A stretch of 20,886 bases of DNA, taken from contig BFEA01000068.1 of the NCBI GenBank assembly GCA_003427395.1, positions 3,436,104 through 3,456,989 of the forward strand. The letters are read 5' to 3'. Shown here in pieces: positions 1-8,195 of the stretch (within the stretch, counting starts at the first letter, position 1; every line of letters starts with the position of its first letter). The notes under the pieces are model-generated. The model searched no databases, was not told the origin of the DNA, and saw only the letters and a list, made by a program, of their open reading frames with translations. A program made the translations under genes and the position numbers. The stretch comes from Chara braunii. Lineage: Eukaryota; Streptophyta; Charophyceae; Charales; Characeae.

Positions 1-173
1 CCCTCACTGATTACACTGTAAGTGATAATCCACCTTAACCAAAATCAAAGTAGACTATCACTCACCCACACCAGATGGAAAACTCTACAGACTGTCGGTT
101 CACACCCCATCACAAGCCAGCAAAACACCCACGAAACAAAGAGAGGTCTGTCATATACTGTGATCCCGAGAGC

Positions 174-775
174 TTACCGGCTCCGCGAATGTGCAAAAGC
201 AGCAAGACCTTTGGCAGATATATCTGTATATCTGCCCCAATGTGAGCCAAGGATTTCTTTCTGCGGTTTGGCCATAAGTTGCATACTGTTGGCGACACAC
301 CGGGTGGATGCTGGGCTCTCTCCATTTGTCTTGGTCGAAGATGGCCTCAGACCAAAATGCACGGAAGCATGACCAATCCGGCATCCAGCGGAGCAGAGCA
401 ACAGGTACCCTCCTCCGTCTGATGCAACATCCAGCGATCGAAAGGGGTTGCAGCATTGCACCCAATTCATTCGGGAGTCGGGACCAAGTTTCACAATAAG
501 GTCTCTCAGCTCAGTTGGATGGTGGGGAACTTGCACAGCACGGAAAGTGACGGCATCATCGGGCATCCATCCAGTGAGACGGTCTGAAATGCGCTCTCTG
601 ACGGTGATGCTGCACATAACTCAGATGGCGGGGGGACCCAACCGATTTCTGTTTGAAGAAGCATACAGCAAGGTGAAAGGTGAGTTCGTCGAGAGGACCT
701 CCCTCAAGAACTCGAGTGCATCGTTTGCCTGCCGGTGGCTTTTAGACTCTAGCTTTTTTTTCTTTTTTTTTTTAA
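174..775 (-). pseudogene. Unrecognised coding-like frame with one internal TGA
   Basis: Read on the minus strand, one frame stays open from the T-rich tract near 775 down to 174, about 200 codons, except for one TGA at 621-623. The part below the TGA is a 147-codon frame starting at ATG 617; the part above reads about 45 further codons in the same phase. The composition is protein-like: mixed hydrophobic, acidic and basic residues, with several Trp, Cys and Met. The frame ends at a TAA (174-176) that lies inside a good donor site, CCG|GTAAGC (exon end 178), as expected if this is an exon reading into an intron. I do not recognise the family. The internal TGA means either a pseudogene, an intron boundary nearby, or a sequencing error. 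The poly(A)-like string upstream on this strand is not coding. The overlapping frames on the other strand look like shadows. Confidence 0.35.
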
Positions 776-841
776 TTTACATTTTCCATTGATGACAATT
801 GAGGCAGCACTTTTAGGCATGGATTTTTTTTTAATTTTTTT
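751..841. repeat. T-rich low-complexity tracts
   Basis: Two T-rich runs (about 753-778 and 825-841), broken by single C or A bases. Together they separate the coding-like frame on the left from the microsatellite on the right. They could be an antisense poly(A) remnant, but no target-site duplication is visible. Confidence 0.6.
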
Positions 842-973
842 ACTATAGCTCACTATGTACCTGGGGCGGGAACCTCAACTGGATTGAGGCCATGTTTGGT
901 GCGTTGGGCATTGATAGATTTATAGATGCAAGTGTTGCGGAGACCACCTGCGTGCGGGCTCCAGGGATACTTT

Positions 974-1021
974 GCTGTGCTGTGCTGTGCTGCGCTGTGC
1001 TGTGCTGTGCTGTACTGTGCT
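974..1021. repeat. (TGTGC)n microsatellite
   Basis: About nine pentanucleotide units of TGTGC/CTGTG, with two single-base variants (TGCGC and TGTAC). The short open frames crossing it on both strands come from the repeat and are not genes. Confidence 0.9.
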
Positions 1022-1029
1022 GGGGGTTC

Positions 1030-1735
1030 ACCAGACAGAAGTGGGGCAGTGGGCAGCAGTTAGGAGGTGCGAGGGATAAGGAGTATTAAGGACGCTGTGT
1101 TCTTTGTATGATAAGAAGATATATATGCTCGCTTCGTGTGCTTAGAAACAGTTGTTGCTTCTGACAAGACATGGGGGATTGTGATGCATGCTGGGCATCG
1201 ATCACATCCTTTGTGTCATTCAAAATTTTTAAAATCGAAACTGTAAAATAAAATGCATGGTGACAATGGCTTGTTGAGAAACGAGATCCAGCATGAACAG
1301 ATACGAAGGACAATATACATATTAACTGCGTTGCGCGTATCTTTTGAATGTGGAGCAGTTTGGTGGAAGGTCGTCGTCTTCTTGCACTTGGGTCTCGATT
1401 TGTGGAGCGCTTTTCTCCATGCACAGTGAGTTGTGGTGCTGAAAAAAGTTGTTGCATAAAAATCTGAAAATTTCAGTTTGTCCGTCTGTAATGGAGATTT
1501 TATGAAGTTGAAAAACCCTTTTTCTTTTTTACAAAAGTTGAGCCAAATACAGCTATAATCGCTGGGCATTATTTCGGGTGAAGACTACCGCATCCATTCC
1601 GAAGCCCATCACTCTCTTCAGGTTCCCCACACAATTCATCTTCAAATCCTCATGTATATCTCTACATTACCCCCGGTGGGGAGAAAAAATCCTTAAGGTA
1701 CGGTCTGCTGTGGGGCCGGCCACCTGTGTGTGAAA
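1030..1735. other. Gap without a supported gene
   Basis: Minus-strand frames at 1086-1457 and 1216-1569 overlap in different phases and have no recognisable motif, so I do not call either. On the plus strand a 26-codon frame begins at ATG 1170 and is followed by an AATAAA-like string near 1245. A GT-rich stretch (1736-1752) closes the interval. Nothing here is convincing as a gene. Confidence 0.4.
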
Positions 1736-1774
1736 GTGTGTGTGTGTGTGTGGACAAGGCACATGACAGCATCA

Positions 1775-1824
1775 TGGTACACAAGAAGCTCACTGACAAT
1801 CTCTATATTGAGCTTCTTGTACCA
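1775..1824. repeat. 15-bp inverted repeat (hairpin)
   Basis: Left arm 1775-1791 and right arm 1810-1824 are complementary over 15 bp, with a 2-nt bulge (AC) in the left arm and an 18-nt loop. Pairing continues outward with a few mismatches to about 1768 and 1832. The foldback could be an RNA hairpin or the tip of a decayed foldback element. Confidence 0.6.
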
Positions 1825-1944
1825 TAATCATGACACCAAATCTCCGAATGCTTCCTGTAGCATATCGGCGCCTGCTAGGAACGGAAGGCAGGGAATGACT
1901 ATGACGGGCTACAAAGCTAGCACCTATGCTTCCGATGCACAGAT

Positions 1945-2030
1945 GCAGTTTGCCTATTGGACGTGGAGCAGACACCTGTCGCGGGAGCATAGAGCATATG
2001 AGGCTATTACGCAGTTTGCCTATTGGACGT
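1945..2030 (+). repeat. Twice-repeated 20-mer, spacing 66 bp
   Basis: GCAGTTTGCCTATTGGACGT occurs at 1945-1964 and 2011-2030. The preceding CTATGCTTC also recurs at 2032-2040, so this looks like a tandem duplication of about 66 bp (22 codons) with diverged interior. Both copies hold an inverted CCAAT motif (ATTGG). Confidence 0.7.
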
Positions 2031-2203
2031 CTATGCTTCAAATGCAGTTGGTGGAGGGATCAGAAGATTCAGAACACACACAATAACAATCACAGACAAG
2101 TACAAGCTGGGGAGAAGGCAAAGGACAACGACGCAAAAAGCAGGGAGGCAACGAGGTGCTGGAAGACAAGTGGCAGCAAGACCCGTGGACTGGAGGGCAG
2201 GTT

Positions 2204-2235
2204 GGGGGGGGTGGGGGGGGGGGTGGGGGGAGGGA
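2204..2235 (+). repeat. G-rich tract, G-quadruplex potential
   Basis: Four long G runs separated by single T or A bases (runs of 8, 10, 6 and 3 Gs). This matches the usual intramolecular G-quadruplex pattern on the plus strand. It ends directly before the tRNA-like element. Confidence 0.7.
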
Positions 2236-2242
2236 GTGGACA

Positions 2243-2315
2243 ACGAGCCTAGCTCAGTTGGTACACCCACAAACTGTTGAAATATGAATCAGACCCAAGT
2301 TCGAATCCAGATACA
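2243..2315 (+). mobile_element. tRNA-related SINE head with Pol III A and B boxes
   Basis: Box A at 2250-2261 (TAGCTCAGTTGG) matches the TRGCNNAGYNGG consensus exactly. Box B at 2298-2308 (AGTTCGAATCC) differs from GGTTCGANTCC only at its first base. The start-to-start spacing of 48 nt is that of a tRNA. The anticodon loop would read CTGTTGA (GTT). The D, anticodon and T stems no longer pair properly, so this is not a working tRNA gene. It is best read as a decayed tRNA copy or the 5' head of a SINE. An A-rich string (2328-2341) follows. A 9-bp direct repeat CAGATGCCC at 2318-2326 and 2392-2400 may be incidental. Confidence 0.55.
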
Positions 2316-2463
2316 ATCAGATGCCCAGAATAAAAATAAAATCATTCTGAAATACCTGGGGCCTGTCAGCTTCAATGATGGTATCTCAAGGCAGATGCCC
2401 CTTCTTTTTTTTTCTTAAAGTGGGGGAAAGGCAGGTGGGCAGACAAATAGCACCAGGCAATGA

Positions 2464-2506
2464 GGGAAAAAGAAAGGGAAAAAGAAAGGGAAAAAGAAAG
2501 GGAAAA
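2464..2506 (+). repeat. (GGGAAAAAGAAA)n minisatellite
   Basis: A little over three copies of a 12-bp purine unit. It belongs to a wider purine-biased stretch. Confidence 0.9.
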
Positions 2507-2529
2507 GTTATAAACCTCCCCGCGGCGAA

Positions 2530-3015
2530 ACTTTTGTATTCATTTCACCCCAAATGGGGCAAAAGGTGCTGAGGGCAGCGGGGTAACGACTCGGCGAAGC
2601 AACAGGCACTGCTGCCAGGGCAACCTAACTGCACAGCGCTGAAGTGACTGTGCATGGAACAACCGCGCAAGCGGATGGGCTGCAAGGCAGCCACACAGCG
2701 ATAAGCAGGGAAGCGCTGGCACGACATCCGAACTACACGCCACACAAACAAAGTGTGATGAAAGATGAGGCATGCAGATGGGCAGCGAGGCAACAATGCA
2801 GCAAGGCGCATAGCAACACTGACAAGACAACCAAAGTGCGTGGCAAACGGACGAGGGAGGGGGGCTGGACGGCAGCGTAGAGCGCAGACAAGGGTGGCCA
2901 CACATCCATTGTGGACCAAAAGCAATCCATCACGTACTCGCGCCACAAGGCGAACCCTGCAGACTGTCGATTCCCACCACCCACTGAGATGGGAGGTCTC
3001 ACCGACGAACATTAA
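2530..3015. other. Purine-rich degenerate gap
   Basis: The plus strand is rich in AAG, GCA and GGC words, with many interrupted short repeats (GGCAGCG, CGAAGCAA). Long minus-strand frames (2545-3012 and 2540-2905) overlap in different phases and are Cys/Leu/Pro-rich. They follow from the biased composition and I do not call them. The string CAGACTGTCGATTCCC near 2960 resembles the start of the hammerhead repeat but lacks its catalytic core. Confidence 0.4.
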
Positions 3016-3180
3016 TCATCACCCATAGGAGACGCGACATACCAAACAGAGTGGGTGGCCCCCTTAATAAAACTGCTGCAAGCACTCCAAACAATGGACA
3101 CCTACTATTTGGCACCATTTAGAACTGCTAGCATAAACCACCAGTACTTGGCCCACCTATCGGCCATGGAAAAAAAATAG
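3016..3180 (+). CDS. Short open frame of protein-like composition (possible 3' exon)
   Basis: After the TAA at 3013-3015 the plus strand is open for 54 codons to TAG 3178-3180. The predicted peptide has a natural-looking mix (Trp, several Tyr, Leu, His, Gln), quite unlike the low-complexity frames around it. It has no start codon near its 5' end; the first ATG is at 3093. The preceding CCATAG could be a splice acceptor, which would make it a terminal exon. I do not recognise the family. The last codons run into an A8 string before the stop. It could still be chance. Confidence 0.25.
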   Translation, partial: SSPIGDATYQTEWVAPLIKLLQALQTMDTYYLAPFRTASINHQYLAHLSAMEKK

Positions 3181-3236
3181 AGTAGAAACGTTTCTAGTCG
3201 GATGAATTTTGGTGCTCCTGTAGTGGCTCCCACGTC

Positions 3237-3282
3237 TCCTAAAGTCGTGCCTCGGTAACGGGCACGAGGCACGACTTTAGGA
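3237..3282. repeat. Perfect 18-bp inverted repeat, 10-nt loop
   Basis: Arms 3237-3254 and 3265-3282 are perfectly complementary, with loop GTAACGGGCA. Thirteen bases of the right arm (CGAGGCACGACTT) occur again at 11013-11025. There is no T tract to make it a Pol III or bacterial-type terminator. Confidence 0.85.
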
Positions 3283-3361
3283 AGTACCGGTGGCTTAAAC
3301 AACCAGGAAGTTCTAAGAATAAATAGAAGGAACGAAGAGAGAGAAACATAAAACCGATTCT

Positions 3362-3381
3362 TTGTGTGTGTGTGTGTGTGT
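3362..3381. repeat. (GT)n microsatellite
   Basis: Short GT run just left of the hammerhead repeat unit. Confidence 0.9.
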
Positions 3382-3406
3382 TCACTCAAAAAAAGCATGA
3401 CTGTAC

Positions 3407-3463
3407 CAGACTGTTTCTTCGGACTTTCACCGACTCATCAGGAGGTTGAACCCCGACAGTCTG
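3407..3463 (-). ncRNA. Hammerhead ribozyme-like motif
   Basis: Read on the minus strand, all conserved hammerhead elements occur in the right order. Stem III 5' strand is 3463-3456, ending in GTC with predicted cleavage after 3455. Stem I is a short hairpin, 3454-3442 (five pairs, one G.T, loop TCA). The core CTGATGA is 3441-3435. Stem II pairs 3433-3430 with 3422-3419 around loop TGAAAGT. GAAA is 3417-3414. Stem III 3' strand is 3414-3407, giving eight perfect pairs including A15.1-U16.1. The one departure is at the base of stem II, where the usual G10.1-C11.1 pair is G-A (3434 and 3418). That would probably weaken cleavage but leaves the fold clear. Hammerheads of this kind are known from Penelope-like elements and retrozymes. 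No reverse transcriptase frame is visible here, so the copy is orphaned or non-autonomous. Confidence 0.75.
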
Positions 3464-3500
3464 CCCAGGATGCATTTGACTGATGGATAAGGACTCAGTG
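3464..3500 (-). repeat. Conserved upstream flank of the hammerhead repeat
   Basis: The sequence 5' of the ribozyme on the minus strand, including ATCCATCAGTCAAAT, recurs next to the third copy at about 3777-3811 with few changes. The repeated unit is therefore larger than the ribozyme itself. Confidence 0.65.
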
Positions 3501-3513
3501 TGTGTGTGATAAC

Positions 3514-3524
3514 GTGTGTGTGTG

Positions 3525-3577
<53 letters not shown>
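3514..3577. repeat. (GT)n microsatellite, 64 bp
   Basis: Nearly pure GT array with one CG interruption at about 3531. Long Cys/Val and Thr/His frames across it are repeat artefacts. Confidence 0.95.
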
Positions 3578-3578
<1 letters not shown>

Positions 3579-3579
3579 G

Positions 3580-3634
3580 TCATGCTCGCTATACACGACT
3601 CCCCGATTGATCAGGAGGCTGAATCCTGAAAGTC

Positions 3635-3636
<2 letters not shown>
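3580..3636 (-). repeat. Decayed hammerhead-repeat copy 2
   Basis: It shares the stem I region and the start of the core (CTGATCA in place of CTGATGA) with the unit at 3407-3463. Its GTC site is changed and its GAAA side is replaced by a CATGCTCGCTATACAC segment that copy 3 also has. It lies between two GT arrays. Confidence 0.6.

Positions 3637-3712
<76 letters not shown>
3636..3712. repeat. (TG)n microsatellite, 77 bp
   Basis: Uninterrupted TG array between copies 2 and 3 of the hammerhead-related repeat. Confidence 0.95.
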
Positions 3713-3715
<3 letters not shown>

Positions 3716-3718
3716 TTT

Positions 3719-3811
3719 TCATGCTCGCTATACACAACTTCCCGACTGACCAGGAGGTTGAATCCTGACAGTCTTCCCGGGATAGATTTGACTGATGGAT
3801 AAAGACTCACC
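3719..3811 (-). repeat. Decayed hammerhead-repeat copy 3
   Basis: Minus strand: GACTGTC and the stem I loop are kept, but the core reads CTGGTCA and the GAAA strand is lost. Its 3' side matches copy 2, and its upstream flank matches that of 3464-3500. It is not expected to cleave. Confidence 0.6.
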
Positions 3812-4375
3812 ATGTCGCCCAGAGTTCGTGTGTGCGTGCAGGGGGGAGATGTTGGTGGGGAGAGTGGCATGTGCGCCCGTGCTGGAACAGCCCATGCTGC
3901 CCATTATATTCAGTGTAGCACAAAGTAAAACATCCAAATATACATGGGTGTTGTGGAGTCACCTCTTTTTTCTTTCTTTCTTTTTTTTTCTCAAGTCACT
4001 TCTGCTGTTGGCAGTTGTGGAAATCCAGTTACCTCATTAGGGCATAATCACACTCGTATCTTTTTATCAGAATTTCGCCCTAATTGCTGGGGAGGATGGA
4101 CGGGACACCCCCCCCCCCAAATGTCCAGGTTGTTCGGGTGGACAACCACCCCAAGTAAGCAGGCGGAACCAAATGATTGGGCCAAGCGCGATAAATGGGG
4201 TGGGCGAGGTTTTCACCTTAAGTTCTTGGAGGGCTGATGGTCGTCTTAGGGCTTTATCTAACCCCAGGGCCCGAACAGTTTTTGTTTTATGGCTCGAAAT
4301 GGCCCAAGCTGGGCCACCTGATCTCAAAGATTGACAGCATAAATTGGGCCCCTTTTTTTTTTTCTTTTTCCAGTA
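3812..4375. other. Gap without a supported gene
   Basis: Mixed sequence with T-rich runs (3965-3990, 4352-4371), a C12-type run near 4110-4119 and a small hairpin at 4128-4147 (GGTTGT/ACAACC). Open frames of 86-97 codons on both strands cover it in conflicting phases, without motifs. Confidence 0.4.
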
Positions 4376-4379
4376 AATT

Positions 4380-4606
4380 CTGTTAAATCAATCAATTGGT
4401 GGATGTTGATTGATTGCTTGATTGACCGATTATTGATCGATTGATCGATTGGATCCTTGATTGATTGATTGATTGATTGATAGTTAGATCGATCAATCTA
4501 TCTATCATCAATCGATTTGATTGATCTATTGAAATCAGTCAATCGCGTGACTGATTGATCAATGGATCTATTGATCTATTGACTGATTGACCAATTGATT
4601 GATCGC
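4380..4606. repeat. Degenerate (GATT)n tetranucleotide array
   Basis: About 220 bp of TTGA/GATT words with substitutions such as GATC and CATC. Many short inverted matches (GATCGATC) follow from the unit. Confidence 0.9.
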
Positions 4607-4609
4607 TTT

Positions 4610-4629
4610 GGGGGGGGGGGGGGGGGGGG
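4610..4629 (+). repeat. G20 homopolymer
   Basis: Uninterrupted run of 20 Gs at the right edge of the tetranucleotide array. The length may be unreliable in an assembly. Confidence 0.9.
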
Positions 4630-4671
4630 AGAAGAGCTTCAAAAAAGGTGTGTCACTCTTCGCACAGCACT

Positions 4672-4673
<2 letters not shown>

Positions 4674-4709
<36 letters not shown>
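4674..4709. repeat. (GT)n microsatellite
   Basis: About 36 bp of pure GT. Confidence 0.95.
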
Positions 4710-4710
<1 letters not shown>

Positions 4711-5440
4711 ATGATTGACAAACCCCCCGCAAGAATAGTCGCAGCGAGCTGCGGGGGAATAGCACGACAAAAAACATACCAAAAAATAAATCACCCACTG
4801 CATTTGGTATGGCCGTGACGAAGGTCCATCCCAAACAGACAGAAGCTAAAAGCCCTAGCATTGAGGCAAAACTGACTAGAACCAGGGGACACTAGCCCGA
4901 AGGCAGCAGGAGAATAAGCAAGAGGCAGCAAGCCAAGCAGCAATGCAAAGTCGGCGAAGCAATGCAAAGTCCGCGAAGCAAAGGAGCGAAGCAAAAGGTA
5001 GAGTGGAGCAACTCACAGTGAGGCAGTGGATGACGAGGGACTGAATGACAAGCAACATAGGGGGGATGGCAAGGGGGAGACGGGTGGGCGTACAAAGAAA
5101 GCAGCAAAAGTAAAAGGCAGAGAGCTAAGAAACAACAAGTAAGCGCGAGAGACAGAGGCTGGAGGGCAAGGGGGAGGCCAGCGGGCAGACGGACAATACA
5201 AAGCAGCAAAAGAAACCGACAGCAGACCAAAAGGCAAGGACTGAGAGGGAGAAAAGAAAAAAAAACTGATGACAACAAGATTGTTTCTTTGGAGTTGCAC
5301 TGACTCACCAGGAAGAGAAGATGGGAACAAATCCTCCAAGGGAAAGGCATTGCAGCAGGGGATAGACTGATGAAAAAGAAAAAGAAAAAAGAAAAAACTG
5401 ATGAAAAAGACCTTTCAAAGGCTCCTCCCAGCAAGGAAAA
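4710..5440. other. Purine-rich degenerate gap with 19-bp tandem repeat
   Basis: The plus strand is strongly purine-rich. A 19-bp unit is repeated at 4940-4958 and 4959-4977 with one change. A GATGAAAAAGA word is repeated near 5371 and 5400. The long minus-strand frame 4892-5434 (180 codons) is almost only Leu, Ser, Phe, Cys and Pro, as expected from reading pyrimidine-rich DNA, so I do not call it. Confidence 0.45.
5279..5321 (-). repeat. Decayed hammerhead-repeat copy 4
   Basis: Minus strand: CTGGTGAGTCAG, an interior loop, then AAAGAAAC align with the core, stem II and GAAA strand of the unit at 3407-3463. The cleavage-site strand is gone. Confidence 0.45.
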
Positions 5441-5922
5441 TGGTCAGTGAAGCACCCACACCGTATCGCAGCACCACTAGCAGCCTCCAACAAAGCCATA
5501 TGTGAATACACGGCCGATTACTATTAAGGACATTATGACGTCACGATGTCGGGGCTAATACCCGTACAAGGGTATTTGCCCTCATTTCTACAATTGACAC
5601 TGTCACAGCATCAGTCGCCACGGCGGTGCGGTCCAAAGTGAACAGCGTGAACGCTCGTTGGAATAGCATTTGGGAGCAGGCCTCTTGAGTGACGGAGTCG
5701 AGGCTCGTGAGCAGGAAGATTGGTTTGCCTGCACGCGCACTGCCGCGCCGCGTATTAACGTAGTTAGGGTACCTCCTTCGACCGCAAGAGTCGAGAAGGT
5801 CGGTTGACGAAAAGGGAAAAGTTGAAGGGAAAAGACGGTCAATCTTGGGATGAGCAACAACGCACCTCGCGGCGACACTCTGTAGAACTGGGAAAGTGTC
5901 AAATTATTAGACCCCCTCCCGA
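5441..5922. other. Gap with a 49-codon plus frame and a small hairpin
   Basis: On the plus strand 5539-5688 is open for 49 codons, with a natural-looking mix of Val, Thr, Ser and Asn ending in TGA. On the minus strand 5603-5902 is also open. Neither has a recognisable motif and they conflict, so neither is called. AATACCC (5557-5563) and GGGTATT (5570-5576) form a perfect 7-bp hairpin. Confidence 0.3.
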
Positions 5923-6330
<408 letters not shown>

Positions 6331-6344
6331 GATGCAGACTAAGA

Positions 6345-6744
6345 ACCTGGATGACACCCTGGTCTTGGTCACTGGGATTCATCCTTCATGTGTGTCCTGA
6401 TTCACTCACAAATTGCTTCCAAATACTACTACTTCCTCCCCCCTTGGCCATGAAATTGCAATGAATCCGCCGGAATCTCTTTCATCAAAATTACACCCCA
6501 TTTTTTATTCATTCAAGTTCATTTCTGCAGAATCTGGGTGAGCAAAAGGAGCTATCATGTTTTGCTGTTTAAAGGGCAAGGACCTCTCTGACACAGACTG
6601 CTGTGGTTCAGTTCCCCCTACAGTCCCTTCAACGTCCGTTCCCGCAGCCCCTGCACCTTCTGTGCATTGTCTCCTGGGCTTTCCATCCTTCCCATAGGAA
6701 CTGACTCATCGCCATTGTGGCTTTCCATCATGCCCATGGGGATG

Positions 6745-6745
<1 letters not shown>
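6345..6745. other. Gap without a supported gene
   Basis: Moderately pyrimidine-rich DNA. The string GCCCATGGGGATGCT just before the poly(T) recurs at 9398-9412. No open frame with protein character is seen. Confidence 0.4.
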
Positions 6746-6775
<30 letters not shown>

Positions 6776-6776
6776 N
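6746..6776. repeat. T30 tract followed by an unresolved base
   Basis: Thirty Ts and then N at 6776. It may be an antisense poly(A) tail of a retroposon lying to the right. The length is uncertain. Confidence 0.85.
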
Positions 6777-6906
6777 AAACGGGCCCAGTGCCCAAGGCTG
6801 ATATTACCAATGAAAACTGCTTGAGGCCGGGGTCCTCACAGTCTATCCGGAGTGGACGAAACAAATTTGCTGAGAACCAGGCCCAGCGGCCTCATATGTT
6901 GATGAA

Positions 6907-7425
6907 ATGATCCTGATGGCAATGCTAATGATATTGATGCTAATGATGATGCTAATTCATGCTCATGTGCATTGTAACAGGCTACTTATAGAGCTATTCT
7001 GGCTTCCTAAACCTAAAGTAACACTTGCCTTCCTTATACCAGGACATACTTACTCAGGGACAAAGCCAACCAAACCAAAATCCCCCATAGCTGATCTCTT
7101 CTCGCCACTAAGCAGCCCCCCCCGGTTTACCACTGGTTTACCTTCCTCCCTCGGCAAACCCCAGATCTCTCTACAAGACCTCCTACTCCTGCAATTTGCA
7201 GGTTACAGGGCAACGCCCCAGCCCCGGTCAGCGTCGTTCTGGCATCGGCAAACCAGGGGCACAGAACAGAACAACTCTGCGGATATCAGTCCGGGTTCGA
7301 CCTTCTCTGAACTCCTATACCCCGGATATGAGCGAAGACTAAATGCCACCGAAGATCCCGAAAATCAAAAAGCCCATTCAAAAGTTTATGTCTACAAGCC
7401 TCCCAACCACGAAACAGATAGCTGA
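6907..7425 (+). other. 172-codon open frame of doubtful coding status
   Basis: It is open from ATG 6907 to TAG-type stop at 7423. The first 20 codons are a degenerate ATG/GAT repeat (Met/Leu-rich) and the remainder is Pro/Ser/Leu-rich, reflecting C-rich DNA. One repeat of the C-rich family (7161-7247) lies inside. No domain, signal or motif is recognised. A short real exon within 7000-7425 cannot be excluded. Confidence 0.15.
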
Positions 7426-7703
7426 GGCCCATTCACTCCACCTTCAATCGCCGCCAGCATGGCTGTTTTCAGCACGAACCAAAGCTCTTCCAGGCCTCTT
7501 GCTCCCATCAGGCTAGGTTACAGAGTTGCGCCACCTTACTCCAGCTCCGGCCAGCGTTGCTTCCGTCACGACCCCCGATGACCACTGAGACTGCCCCCAC
7601 AAACAGCCCCCCAGATCTCTACGAGGCCTCACGCCCCCACTAGGCTAGGTAACAGAGTTGCGCCACCTGGCTCCGGCTCCGGCCAGCGTTGCTCCAGCAT
7701 TGG
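7161..7703 (+). repeat. Three diverged copies of a ~90-bp C-rich repeat
   Basis: Copies at about 7161-7247, 7483-7571 and 7612-7703 share AGATCTCT-like, GGTTACAGAG-like and CGGCCAGCGTTG-like words in the same order. Copies 2 and 3 keep the same plus-strand phase (peptide words RLG, RVAPP, SGQRC). A 40-codon frame with a good Kozak context starts at ATG 7459 and covers copy 2. Confidence 0.65.
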
Positions 7704-7704
7704 T

Positions 7705-8195
7705 CTTCAAGGGCCACCGAATTCTCAGCCACCCTACGCAGAATCGAGAGTGAAGTGCTAGATCACACCTATTCCAACAATTCACCTTGAGAGGCAGGCC
7801 ACATTAAAGAATGCTAACTAGATGTGCTAATTTGAGAAATCGCCCCTCCTTCCCTCTCCCTCTCCCCCCTCAGCCCTGTACTGCCCCCGCCGAGGTGAAT
7901 CTCCCACTCTCCCTCGGCCCCAGTACAAGACCGATCCTCTACCCTACTGTTCCCCAAAGAGCACGCAGTTCCCACCTAAAGCGTGCCCCCCCAACCCTTA
8001 CCCATTTCTGCCTCCGCTGGGACAAATAGCCCCTGCCCCAGAATAGGGCAACCCCCTACTCCGCCCCTACCTTCTTTGAGACATTCACCCCCCNCCTTGT
8101 GATGTCCCTGCAAGATAGGGCTCCCCCCGCCCTCTCTTACCTGTAGATATGAACAGCCAACACCGCCATGGGGGACGACCGTCTAATGATAACGA
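7705..8195. other. C-rich gap
   Basis: Strongly C-rich plus strand with CCCCC runs and one unresolved base at 8094. The frame 7811-8029 is Pro/Leu-rich and probably follows from composition. Confidence 0.5.

Noticed and set aside
88-131. Possible further hammerhead (CAGACTGTCGGTTC followed by CACGAAACA)
   Set aside because: The cleavage-site strand and a GAAA are present, but there is no CTGATGA and stem III does not pair directly.
2960-3010. Possible hammerhead (CAGACTGTCGATTC, CTGAGATG, GACGAAC)
   Set aside because: The core reads CTGAGATG and GACGAAC, and stem III cannot form; at most a very old relic.
3495-3870. Long Cys/Val and Thr/His open frames on both strands
   Set aside because: They are readings of the GT/CA arrays, which have no stop codons in any phase.
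4892-5434. 180-codon minus-strand frame
   Set aside because: Almost only Leu, Ser, Phe, Cys and Pro, as expected from pyrimidine-rich DNA. Overlapping frames in other phases are equally open.
6839-6862. GGACGAAAC with a short stem II-like hairpin
   Set aside because: No CTGATGA core and no matching stem III; chance resemblance.
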